Shown here: one piece after another, positions 54,729 to 64,000 of the stretch | Layout: every line of letters starts with the position of its first letter | Position numbering within the stretch: the first letter of the stretch is position 1 | Source: Auricularia sp. M13 | Taxonomy: Eukaryota; Basidiomycota; Agaricomycetes; Auriculariales; Auriculariaceae | NCBI GenBank assembly: GCA_037042915.1 | Contig: CM073196.1 | Span: 4,030,001 to 4,094,000 of the forward strand | Direction of reading: 5' to 3' | DNA: 64,000 nucleotides | Position numbers and translations under genes: made by a program | The notes under the pieces: model-generated | Databases searched by the model: none | Told to the model about the DNA's origin: nothing | What the model saw: only the letters and a program-made list of their open reading frames with translations

Positions 54729-55318
54729 GAAGTGGAAGCTAGCGCGTCGCGACGCGTTGGAGCCGGTCACGTGTAAACGGCACAGGGTCTGGGAAGAGCG
54801 TGCGAACCCAGGACAGGGTAATATGGAGGGGTGTAGCTGTCGATCGCGTCGTCCAGACTGGAAATGTGCCGCTGGAATCGCACGTGTAGGTCGAGAGATA
54901 AGCTGCTTGGGCGGAATGTGAAATTCAACCTTGCTTCCTCTCTTCCTCGACGTGCATTGCTTTGATCGTCATACCAAGGTCGCAGCCCTACGATTCACCC
55001 ATCTTACTCCGTTATAGGGCCCAGAGGTTTGATGACGCGGCGCGCTCAGACAAATACGACATTCAACTTCTGCCATCGGAATCGCAAAATGGGCACTTCT
55101 CCGCGGACAGTCTTCCCCAGACCTATTCACGACGTACGACCATCCGATTCCACTTGTCTGTTGCTAAGGCGCCTAGCTACAATAGACCACCTGCTCGATT
55201 GACACCTGCCCATCTAGTCCGGTTGCTGAGTCCTTTTAAGCAGTACCGGCTACTTGCCCATGGGCTGAATACAGCGCCTGCAGTAGTCTGCGCACGCTAT
55301 TCCGATGGTGCTTTGTAG
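54729..55318 (+). repeat. Dispersed repeat, copy 2 (partner at 13514-14096)
   Basis: Same orientation and word order as copy 1, from GAAGTGGAAGCTAGC to TGCGCACGCTATTCCGATGG. Local indels break the open stretch that copy 1 retains. Downstream (55337 on) lies a relative of the 9885/10585 domain. Neither flank shows a duplication of target DNA. Confidence 0.85.
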
Positions 55319-55336
55319 CCTGCATACGTTCCGAGC

Positions 55337-55566
55337 ATGGTTTCTAGGACGTCTGTCGCGCGGCTTCAAAGCCACGGTCTCCACCATTCTGAGTCTCTGT
55401 GCCGCCGTGGATCTGCACTTGCAGCTTTTACACTGTCGCTGGAGGGATTGCATACGGCTCTGAAGGACGGCCCACGTTTCCCAACTGCTCTACAGACTGC
55501 GTTTGGAAACCATGTTCTTATATATCAAGTTGCTACGTCCCATTGCACACTGCAGTGCGTTGCCTA
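55337..55566 (+). pseudogene. Probable relic of the ~90-residue domain family
   Basis: The frame starting at an ATG at 55337 contains SLEGLHTALKDGPRFPTALQ and AFGNHVLIYQ, resembling LEQFCAVVRQDDALSAALR and VAFESS of the frame at 9885-10550 in spacing and residue type. The upstream half of the domain (PFVV...PDP) is not recognisable and the frame stops after 76 codons. A downstream exon from ~55608 is possible but unconvincing. It may be a decayed family member; the similarity is weak. Confidence 0.35.
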
Positions 55567-55992
55567 ATTCATGATGTCTCGCAAGCTATCTGACGCTCGC
55601 CTATAGTCCGTCTGCGGCGTCCAAACTACACGCCGCCCAAGCGCAATGTTCGCAAGAGCCCGTGGTCCGACGTCGATGTCGAGAATGCACTGGCAAACGA
55701 ATCTGATTGTTCGAATTCGGCGATTCATCGTACAAGATTCGACAATTCGTTGTCGATAACTCAAAGTATTCGAACCCGCCTCCGGCCATCTCACGGCAGT
55801 CTGCTCTAGAAGCGAACATAAAGGCTGCACGACAATCGGGGCAGAATGACTCCCCGATCGTGGACGGCACGGACAAGTACATTCGCGGCGACCCAGAGGT
55901 CAGGCGAGTACATACATACAACACGCCGTCACGAAGTCCAAAGCTTACAGGCGTCCGCAATTCTACAGAACAGAAACATAGTAAAGACGCAA

Positions 55993-56760
55993 CTACAGCA
56001 TCTTGCGCAATCCTGACGCGGTCAACAGGTCAAGCTCAAGCCCGAGGCAATTCTGGTTCTCCAACGACTCGGCCTCTTCGTCAGACGATTCGGGATCGAG
56101 CTTGTCGAAATTGACCTTTTTTCTGGCCTTGGTGGTCAATTCACCTGCTTCCATGGTGATGAACTTATTTCGCTGTTGTTCTGAGTTGCATTGATAGTGA
56201 GTATCCTAGAATCCTCTGCCCAGCGCATATACAATACGTAGTGACCACTCACTGTATCTTTTACAAAAAGCTCGGTAATTCCTCGCTGGACACGCGTACT
56301 TTTCAAGTGTCGAGCGCTTGCGCCACGCGGGTCGCTTCTTGAGCTTGGGCTCGTCCGAGTCTGCGGATCGCTTTCTGAGGTCGGGCTCGTCCGAGTCTGA
56401 GTCGCTGGAGATATCGTCCTCCGAGTCGCTGGAGAGATCTTGCTCCGAGTCCGAGTCGCCCGAGACAAGATCTTCCTGCTGTGGCTGGGGGGCGACGGGA
56501 GTCTTCCTGTTGCATCCGTCAGATTCGATTATCTGGGTACATGCGACGAGAGTGAGAGTAGCGGGTGAAGAAGTAGAGAAGTAGTTTATGTCCGCGTCGT
56601 CGCCAGTGGCCGTATGAATAATGCCTGAGGGAGTGAAATGAATGCGACGTACTCGCCATCACTCACTATATCGCCTGAGATATTCTTGCCAAGTCCTTCC
56701 GTGATCAACGTCAAGGTCTCAGGCGACACGCAACGAGTCGTCGGACAGTTGACCCTGCAA
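55993..56760 (-). CDS. Acidic Ser/Asp-rich protein, 3' exons (5' end unresolved)
   Basis: Phase-consistent minus-strand exons can be read from VNCPTTRC (near 56756) through LTLITEGLGKNISGDI, an exon with DADINYFSTSSPATLTLVA, IIESDGCNRKTP and an acidic run (SGDSDSEQDLSSDSEDD, SSDSDSDEPDLRKR) ending RRSTLEK-like basic sequence. Short exons then give NYRAFCKRY and QQRNKFITMEAGELT, and the end is KARKKVNFDKL, DPESSDEEAESLENQ and LTASGLRKML with a stop at 55993. Alternating acidic SD and basic KR blocks suggest a nuclear or nucleolar protein. Upstream coding blocks (around 57010-57465, e.g. GVSWGSSDSELALTEEE) may belong to it. Family not recognised. Confidence 0.5.
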
Positions 56761-56999
56761 TGACCGAGAAATATAAGCTATACTAGGCAAGCGGGGTCAT
56801 ATCATGGCACGTCTGAGCGCACATTGAGCTGCAATTCCCTATGCAGAGTGTTGCGACTCGATGAGAGTGATACGCTGGAAGTCAAGATGGGTGGAGGATC
56901 AATGGCCAGTCCAGGATAGCCCGGCTTTATAGAGGCAGGATCGGACTATCCCCGTATTCACTTGACTCTGAGAGTACAACATACAGGCTGGAAGGCTGT

Positions 57000-57470
57000 A
57001 TAGCTACCATCACTGACAAACTTTCTTGTGCTCCTCTTCAGTCAAAGCTAGCTCCGAGTCGGAGGAACCCCACGACACGCCGAGATGGACTGTGTGATTG
57101 AAGAAAAGAGCGGTATAGTAAATACAGTACAGGCGTAACCGGGGAAGGGGAATACACCGTGAAAGCTCACAATAATAGCAGTGTACTTCTTCTGAACCGT
57201 AGCGCTGCATGTCATTGTAATTGTGGCTATGAATGTTGTCGACACGCTCAAGCGCACAAGATCACAACCGCGTGTGAACTTGGGACGCAAAAGATGGTAT
57301 CACCTGACTGTCTTTGCACTGGAGACAGCGCATACAAAACAATCTCTCAACTACGGGGGCGGGGGGCTCCAGGGTTGACCACGAGAGGCTTCTGTCCGAG
57401 AACTTGTGCCTACCTTCTTCGCAGCCTAGGTCAATCCCAATAAGCGCAAGCATATAAGAAAGCAAGCCCT
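57000..57470 (-). other. Possible 5' exons of the acidic protein gene
   Basis: Minus-strand open pieces with reasonable splice sites: LALIGIDLG followed by C-rich VERLFCMRCLQCKDSQ near 57300-57460, TCSATVQKKYTAII with a GTGAGC donor near 57165-57210, and an exon after TCACACAG coding HLGVSWGSSDSELALTEEEH near 57010-57095. I could not join them in phase to the downstream exons with certainty. Confidence 0.3.
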
Positions 57471-57889
57471 AATCAACGACTGCATGTGCAGGGAAGGGTG
57501 CAACGTTGTGCCCAGGGACTTTAGGGTTATGGTATCTGTCCGTGTTTGGTTGACAGAGGTCCGACGGGACAAAGCACTGACCCTCTCGTCCAAGCTGGAT
57601 GCGACTGTAAGATGGTAGGCTGTAGCTGAATCTAGTTGGGGCCCTTACTCTGTGGGTCTGTGGTCTAAAAGGTAAGTATTCATGGTCAGGGATAACCGCT
57701 AGTGATGTTGTTCTTATAGTAACAAATTAGATTTAGGGTAATAAAGCAATTAGTAATTGAATTACCTTGAATGTCGCATGATCTCCACGAGTAACGGCCT
57801 GAAATCTCGTCCAACGCGAAAACAACACCTTTCAAACTCAGCGCACTACGGAAGCAAAGCGCGGATTCGGAGCGCACCGCGCCGATCGA

Positions 57890-59026
57890 ATGTCCACAAC
57901 TCGCTTTCAGCTGTACATTTGGCCTGGAGAATGGGGTTTACCATCCATCGAGCCGCATAGCCTTGCGGCAGCGCTATATCTCCAGCTCGTTGCCCCTGGC
58001 AAATTTCTTCTCGTTGAGTCTGTGGACGCCGATTCTGCTCCGCACGGTTCGTAATTCGCGAACATTTTCTCAATGCTTTTTCTGAACACTGGACAGGTCA
58101 GCTACCCTATTTAGTGCACGATGGGCGTGCCATATCTGGTTTCCAAGCTATATTGAAATATTTCAATGGCACATTGGACGACCAACTCCCTCCCGTCGAG
58201 GCCGGGAGCAGCCTGGCGTGGAGAGCATTCGTCGACTCGCACTTGGGGGTCTTACTCGTATGGACGCTTTCCTCTGCATAGCCCGCTTGTGTACATTGCT
58301 TACCGTAGACGCAGGCCCATTCACTATATGCCATTGGACCCAATTACTACCCGCTCACGCGGGCGGCGCTGGCGTCGCATCTTCCGGTCCCTCAACGATA
58401 TTACGTTCCTGCGCGCCTCCGGGAGCTCTATCGCCCTCGCTTGGAGGAGAATGCACTTTGGGACGTAGGCTACGCGAATACCGGAGAGGAAGCGGCGTTC
58501 AAGATCAAGCCCAAGCACGAAGACGAAGGCGACAAAATTCGCACCGCGTTCGGGCGGGAACGCGTGCTGGAGAAGGCGCGGGCGACGCTTGATCCACTCT
58601 CCCGACTATTGGGATCGCGGTCCTTCGTCTACCAGGATCGGTACGCCTTATACCTCTCTATAGCATAATCCTTGACTAACTGTTTCATTGAGACCGACTT
58701 CCCTTGATCTTCTGCTGGCAGCGCACATCCTGCTCCTGGTCATGCCGCCGTATCCAGATCCCCTTGTCGGAGGCCTGGTCGCCGAGTCATACTCGTCGTT
58801 GGACACCCACGCGCGGCTTATACTCAATCTGGCGTACCCGACGCATCCAGGCCCAAAGCATATCCCGCCGGAGATCGTCTTTGCGCCTTCTCCGAGTCTC
58901 CTGCACATGCCCCGGACGTTGCTCAGCTCTCATCCATGGCTTCAGTTCAGTTGTGTGGCGCTCAGTGGAATAGGGGCGGTTGCCGTCCTTGCGAAGGGCT
59001 TACAAGTGTTGCATCCACGCTCTTAG
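57890..59026 (+). CDS. SAM37: SAM37/metaxin-like subunit of the mitochondrial outer-membrane SAM complex
   Basis: Four exons: 57890-58046, 58097-58257, 58309-58640, 58693-59026; 327 aa, all phases consistent. The N-terminal thioredoxin-like part opens FQLYIWPGEWGLPSIEP, then LPYLVHDGRAISGFQAILKY, typical of the Tom37/metaxin N-domain. The middle has the GST-C-like helices (SLYAIGPNYYPLTRAAL, ERVLEKARATLDPLSRLLG). LLLAAHILLLVMPPYPDPL and AESYSSLDTHARLILN are the conserved late helices, and the protein ends with a membrane anchor (CVALSGIGAVAVLAKG). SAM37 works with Sam50 and Sam35 in beta-barrel insertion into the outer membrane. Length fits the family (~320 aa). Confidence 0.9.
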
Positions 59027-59426
59027 ACGATCTTTTGGGTCAGCGTCGTAGCGGTCTGATGTTTTACGAGCCACCGTTCATTCCTGTTCGCCTTAGAGCA
59101 GTTTACACACATTCTAATCAACCAGTCTGCTTCATGGATTTGGAAAGTTGAAATGCTTTTGGCTCTCGTCAGACTGCTTCAACGCATCGTTGGTGTCGAT
59201 CCTAATGCAAGCAAATTCTCAAAACAGCGCGCCCACGAATCTGGCATTGGCTGGGTTGTTGGGCCCTTCGCAGGACCACCTGCCGCGAGATTGAAGCTCC
59301 AGAATGTCCGTCTACCACTTGCTTATATCGCGAAGAGGTTATGAAGCCCAATTACAGCATTCCGAGTCCTGACACGGTCCTACTATTGATACATGCCTGA
59401 CCAAGCCCATCCTTCGCTCCTGGCCA

Positions 59427-61331
59427 TCATTGAAGGCGTATAACAGCACTCCCTCCGATGTCGACCCAACCAAATCCACCTTCGTCGGCCCATCGTCCAG
59501 CCTCGTCCTCGGCCCCATCTGGAAAGTCGTCTTTGACCTGGCTCACGTCCGTCCGCGACGGCGCCGTAAGCCGCTTCAGCACGGCGGGGCGTTTGCCCCA
59601 GAGCCAGCCTCCACCGCCCTCGCCTTCGTCAGGCTTCTCCGTGACCTGCACGCCCGGACCTAAGCTCCCATCGTCGTTCTCCGACACAGTCCCCTCGCGC
59701 GCGTCCTTGCGCCGCAGGAGCGCCAGCTCGACGAGTGGCTCGCGCGCCTCGAGCGCGCTCCCGACGAACGTGCCGAAATGCATGGCGAGCGCGTGGCGAG
59801 CCCTGACGTCGCGCGCGATGGCGCGGCCCTCGGACGGCGATGCGTGCAGCTGCGACAGCGGCGAGTGCGTGTTGGGCGCGTGGACAAGCTGCACGTGGTC
59901 AGTGAGGGCAAGTGGCGCGTCGCAATGTATGCGTACCCGGAGCCCAAGGGCCGCGACGAACCCCAGCGAGCCGCCGCGCCACACGGGTATGAGCGCAAGG
60001 TCGATTGGACCAAAGCGCACCCCGATTTCTGAAAGCAAGTTTGGTAACGGGTTCGAGACACGGTGCATACAGGCATACCACTGAAGAACGGCGCAGGCCC
60101 TCTAGGTGTCGCGTATCCTGTATCCCCCGCGTGGTACACACTGGCGAGCCTTCCGCCCTCGGTTGGCCGCGTCGTACTCGTGTCGGTGATATCCTGCTCG
60201 CTGGTGGACGGCGAGCGAGCGGGTGTGCTGAAGAGTTCCACTACCCAGCCACACCACAGCGTCGCGCGCTGGTCTGTCAAGCTTCGTCCTGGGAAGGTTT
60301 CAATACATGGAAAGGAAAAGTTTAGAGCTACGTACCGCTGGAATGTTGCGCCGGAACACAAGTAAATTTGAGCGTCTTGCTCATGCTTTGGTTCGCAATG
60401 TGGTCGGCCATGTCAACTGGAGGCTCGAACGATTCCCACCAATCGAGTTCGTGCACCTGGTCGCTCGGGACGCCGCATGTTGTAAACCAGGACTTGTTTC
60501 CTGCAAAATTACAAGTTAACAGACGGGTTATGGGCTGCCAGAGCTGGGAACCCCGATGATTTGTGGAGGTGAAGAATAGGACGGTTTTCCTTGGTCATGA
60601 AGGTCCAGGTTTCGATTCTGAACATGTGCTCATGACGAAGGAAGAGGAGCCCTATTAACTGCTTCCACAAACGGCGAGGTTCCTGGCTATATGCGGTGTG
60701 ACTTACCGAGTGGGACCAAGAAGGTAACACGTTTCTCTTGTTTCGCGTGTATGGCCAAGATAGTGGACAGATCCAGATGGTCGTAACTGCATTGCAGGGT
60801 GAGTTTTGCTATCGCGATGACGGAAATGGCGCACTGGTTGTGAGAAATGGCTACGAAGCGGACATTGTCAGGCAACTCGTCGACCTTGCACGGTGCTGGC
60901 GCGAACCTGGCCGGGCCGACGGCATATGCGCCCTGGGCTGCCGCTGGGCCCGCACGTTCAGAGAATATTGGGTCAAAGACGATCGCCGTGCTGCTGTCCA
61001 GTTGAACGAGGTAGCCCTTCGAGAGATGAGTGTTAATTGACACACACAGCAGCCCACATACCGCATGTCCGAGCCAGGTCGCCTTTATTTCCCCGTGCCC
61101 AGGTGGGCTGAAATCCGGCTTGACTACGTTGAGCTGGCCAATATGTGCGGCGGCCGGGTGCTCGCGTGCCCACTCCAGTCCAGGAAGACTCTGTGCGCGG
61201 GCCCTGAGCCATTCTGCATAGGTAGCACTGTTGTTGGGAGTTGAGGGCGCCGACGTCCACGGGTTTCTGAAGCCTGTACCTGAGTGGTGGGCTGGGCGAG
61301 AAGAGGAGGGTATGGGCTTCGAGGTTGGCAT
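59427..61331 (-). CDS. NAPE-PLD-like metallo-beta-lactamase-fold hydrolase
   Basis: Multi-exon minus-strand gene from an ATG at 61331 (MPTSKPIPSSSRPAHHSGTG). After a Ser/Pro-rich leader comes GEIKATWLGHA, YLVQLDSSTAIVFDPIFS, and the zinc site SHNHYDHLD, which is created by splicing (AACCA|TTACGACCAT) near 60777-60826. Further blocks are VHELDWWESF, FTCVPAQHSSGR, the second metal ligand region YHAGDTGY, IDLALIPVWRGG and ALAMHFGTF with its C-terminal His. This is the NAPE-hydrolysing phospholipase D branch of the superfamily, which releases N-acylethanolamines in animals and, in yeast (Fmp30), acts at the mitochondrial inner membrane. A Gly/Glu-rich tail follows. Convergent with SAM37, divergent from TAF7. 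Confidence 0.85.
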
Positions 61332-61726
61332 GGTGGAAAGAGTATGTCCTTTGTTGAATGCTGCTGCCACCGGGCTATTACTGGTGCGTAGAATACGATA
61401 TACAGTCAATGCTACAGGGCTCCTTTGACCAATGTGTCGATCGGAAACGCTGCTGTGGCCTGGAGCCTCCTGGAGAACTCTTTGGTGCTTGCTTCTTGAA
61501 TTCCGGGGTCCTAGGTAGTTTGAACAAAGATTTGTGTCGTATATGCAGCAATATATAAGCACCAATGCTTAATCTGGCCCAAAGGCGAAGTTGGCTTATG
61601 ACGAGAGTAACGGGTAGGATGAAGGCGAGTGTCACGATTTCCAAGTCAGCCACACTCTTCAGCTTTCTACGCCTCTGGCAAGCAGCCGCCGTCCACTCCG
61701 GCTATTATTGCTATACTCTAGACCAT

Positions 61727-63131
61727 ATGGACTCGGTCTATGACATCGACAACCCCCATGCCGACAGCCATGCGTCGGCGCCAGTGGCCTCTACATCTTC
61801 TGCGCCGGCACGGTCTACTCGCTCAGCCACCGGCGCGCTCAAGTCCAACAAGCCCCCGCCAAAGCTGAAGCTGAAGCTTGGCGACAAGGCTGGCCCATAT
61901 GCATCTGGGATGAGCTTCATGGGGCCGTACGACCGCGAGCTGGACTCGGACGGCGAGGAGGACCTGGTCTTCGAAGAACAGTTCATTCTGCGCGTGCCCG
62001 CTGGCAAAGCTTGCGACCGGATACGCAGCATAGCCCAGGAACGCTTGGACTCGCCTGATGTCTCGTTCAAATTCCGCGACTCGCGTCGAGGCACCTTCAC
62101 CATCGGCTCGCAGAAGTTCGAGGCCAAGCTGGTCGACCTGCCATGTATTATCGAGGCGCAGAAGACACTGGACCGAAAGAATATGTTCAAGGTGGCCGAC
62201 ATCTCGCAGATGCTGGTGCTCGAGCCCGAGCAGACGGGCCGGCAGCAGCGCGACTTCAAGGTCGACGAGTTCATCTGGCCGCACGGCATCACTCCGCCGC
62301 TGCACCACGTCCGCAAGCGCCGGTTCCGCAAGCGCATTAACCGCCGCACCATCGAGACCGTCGAGCAGGAGGTCGAGCGGCTGCTCGAGGCGGACGCTGC
62401 CGCCGACTCGGTGCAGTATACCGTACTCGAGGGCGTTAACCCCGACCTCTCCGATTCGGAATTCATGGAACGAGACGACTTCGACCCGCAGACGCCCCTG
62501 CCCGCGGATGAGGCCGCAACGCCGATGGGCGAGGCTGACGCTGAAGAAGAAGATCAGCAGGAAGAAGCTGAGGATGAGGACGACGCTATGGACGCCGAGC
62601 TTGCAGCCGAATTACACCGCGCTATGGACGAGGGCTCGTCTGCCGAAGAAGAGGGCGCAGAGGAAAGCGAAGCTAGCGAGGAGGAGGACGCCGAAGACGA
62701 TGACGAGGACGGCGAGGACGACGAGCTCGAAGTCGGCCGCAAACGGCTCAACGAGGAAATCCGCGATCTCGAGTCTGCTGTGGCCAAGAAACATTCCGAA
62801 ATTGCCAGCTCGGTGAACCCTCTACTGAAGGTATGCCATGCTACCCGCAATCCCCATCTTCTATGCTAATATCACTTAGAAACGCTTCGAGGATGCCCTC
62901 CGCAAGCTGCAAGCCGATGTCGAAATGAAATACGCGCAGAGAGACGCTATCGCGGAGAAGCGTGCCAGACGCAAGGAGCTCAATGCTCGTGCAGACAAGG
63001 GCGAGGCCATGGACGTGGACGCGGAGGAAGAAGAGGAACCAGAGGAAGACGCCGACATGGAGGCCGTTGGCGGCCAAGACTTCGACAACGCTCAGCAGAT
63101 GGATGACGAAGTCGATCCATTATTTGGATAA
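61727..63131 (+). CDS. TAF7: TFIID subunit TAF7 (TAFII55)
   Basis: Two exons: 61727-62830 and 62880-63131; 451 aa. The TAFII55 N-terminal domain is clear: EEQFILRVPAGKACDRIRSI, FKFRDSRRGTFTIGSQKFEA, KLVDLPCIIEAQKTLDRKN, FKVADISQMLVLEP and FIWPHGITPPLHHVRKRRFR. A very acidic central region follows (62520-62740, Glu/Asp runs), then a coiled-coil ELEVGRKRLNEEIRDLESA that continues across the intron into KRFEDALRKLQAD, and an acidic C-terminus. TAF7 binds TAF1 and regulates its activity in pre-initiation complex assembly. The start was chosen at the ATG just before the acidic leader; an earlier in-frame ATG at 61565 lies in the promoter shared with the NAPE-PLD-like gene. Confidence 0.93.
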
Positions 63132-63599
63132 ACCCCATGGCCATGGCTTCTACGTATTCCTTTACTGGCAAACGTAGCGCTAGAGCCGATGTTCCTCGTC
63201 CTTCATGATGCTGTGAATGGCTATTCTGAATGTAGCCTCTGCTGTGTGCCCGTTCAATTCCTTTGTAGCCTATGGCATGTACTAGTACTCAATGTCATAC
63301 ATTTGCCCTTGTAGTATATTCTGCACAATTGTGGGGGCTTCAGTGCGGTATAGATCCGGCGAGTTGAGTTTCTCTTTCTTCCGGTCCGTGACGAGGGCGA
63401 TGAACAAGCCAATATACAAGGCGGCGGGCGAAATTTAGAGCACAAAGGCGGTTTCTGCGCCGTCCTCGTTAAGAGTTTTGAGGATGCAGAGGCTCAGAGC
63501 GGCCGGCGTAAATGCAGGCGAAGGCCGGCAAATTGCCAGTGGCTTCAACTTGTTAACCTGTCCGCCACCACTATCCCCAACCTTGGCCACTGACCTCGT
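63132..63599. other. Intergenic DNA between TAF7 and the USP48-like gene
   Basis: 3' UTR of TAF7 and promoter of the next gene; nothing else seen. Confidence 0.6.
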
Positions 63600-64000
63600 A
63601 TGTCGAAGAAGCGCGCAACGCAGCCGAAGCGAGGGCTCGAATGGGGCTGGGTCGGCACCATCGCGCGCGACGCCGCGGAAATAACGCCAGATATGCGGCT
63701 TAGGACGTGTGGGCTGGCGAAGGCCAACAAATGGCCGCTGTGTGCCAACAAATACGCTCAACTGGACGGCGGCGACGCGCGCGGCAAGAAGAGGCCGCGT
63801 CTGGACTCGTCCAGCAGCGTGGTGGGCCGCGACGACGACGATTACGACGACGACGAGGTGGATTATGATTGCTCCAAGAAGGCCTGCAAGTCCAATCCAA
63901 ACTGTCTGAATTGGCTCGGCCAGGACGAATGGGAAGATGAAGGTCCGTATATTGTCTAACCTGACTACATGCTGGCTGACTGAGGATATTCGTGTAGGTG
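63600..64000 (+). CDS. USP48-like ubiquitin carboxyl-terminal hydrolase, N-terminus (cut by window end)
   Basis: ATG at 63600 opens an exon to about 63942-63944, where GAAG|GTCCGT can serve as donor; the rest lies outside. The N-terminus has a basic MSKKRATQPKRGLEWGW leader and a DDDDYDDDE run encoded by GAC repeats. It is followed by CSKKACKSNPNCLNWLGQDE, which resembles the C..C..NPNCL.(G/L)G segment immediately before the Cys-box of USP48-type deubiquitinases. The catalytic domain itself is not in the window, so the assignment rests on this short segment. Confidence 0.6.

Noticed and set aside
61565-61726. Upstream in-frame ATG of TAF7
   Set aside because: The added 54 residues have no family counterpart and lie in the shared promoter with the divergent hydrolase gene.
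1-64000. CRISPR arrays, bacterial operons, riboswitches, prophage
   Set aside because: The introns, gene families and spacing are those of a nuclear fungal genome, and no regularly spaced repeats were seen.

Overview
The window is nuclear DNA from a filamentous basidiomycete, most likely an Agaricomycete mushroom-forming fungus. The evidence is the gene density (about one gene per 2-3 kb), the many 45-80 nt introns with GTRHGT-type donors and CTRAY branch sites, high G+C coding DNA, and lineage-typical families: an Agaricomycete F-box protein, a DUF7918 protein, paralogous Zn2Cys6 factors and a 5'-truncated LINE. There are no operons, CRISPR arrays or rRNA genes. Gene models below were spliced by eye; where I give exon lists, the phases add up and the protein motifs run across every junction.

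Layout. 0-8.7 kb: F-box protein (+), coiled-coil protein (-), mitochondrial ribosomal protein uS13m (-) divergent from an XAP5/FAM50 splicing-type protein (+), and an unrecognised charged nuclear-type protein (+). 8.7-14.1 kb: a graveyard of duplicated host-gene pieces. It holds two fragments of a Zn2Cys6 factor, two tandem relatives of an unknown ~90-residue domain, a decayed full-length copy of the 7.0-8.7 kb gene, and one copy of a ~585 bp dispersed repeat. 14.4-31 kb: ordinary conserved genes. First comes a circularly permuted Ras-like GTPase joined to a zinc ribbon and a vWFA-like domain (the most unusual protein here), then CHMP7-like ESCRT-III, a protein kinase, TRAPP subunit Bet3, a LEA_2-type membrane protein, WDR24/Rtc1 of the SEA/GATOR2 complex, and a Zip3/RNF212-like RING protein. 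31.8-49 kb: three paralogous Zn2Cys6 transcription factors (two tandem +, one -). They are separated by a 4.8 kb block with terminal inverted repeats into which a LINE, a MITE, a solo-LTR-like element and a SINE have nested, followed by a DUF7918 gene. 49-64 kb: a GPI-anchored cysteine-rich repeat protein, a Gly/Asn-rich single-pass membrane protein, a histidine phosphatase, the second copy of the dispersed repeat, an acidic Ser/Asp-rich protein, SAM37/metaxin, a NAPE-PLD-like metallo-beta-lactamase-fold hydrolase, TAF7, and the start of a USP48-like deubiquitinase cut by the window end.

The conserved genes do not form one pathway. They cover membrane traffic and ESCRT (Bet3, CHMP7, WDR24), mitochondrial biogenesis (uS13m, SAM37) and transcription or RNA (TAF7, XAP5). 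The most informative pattern is intrachromosomal duplication: pieces resembling genes or repeats at 45-55 kb lie in the 9-14 kb graveyard. Clear GC-AG introns recur in at least three genes, and in one the decayed paralog still carries the GT donor.
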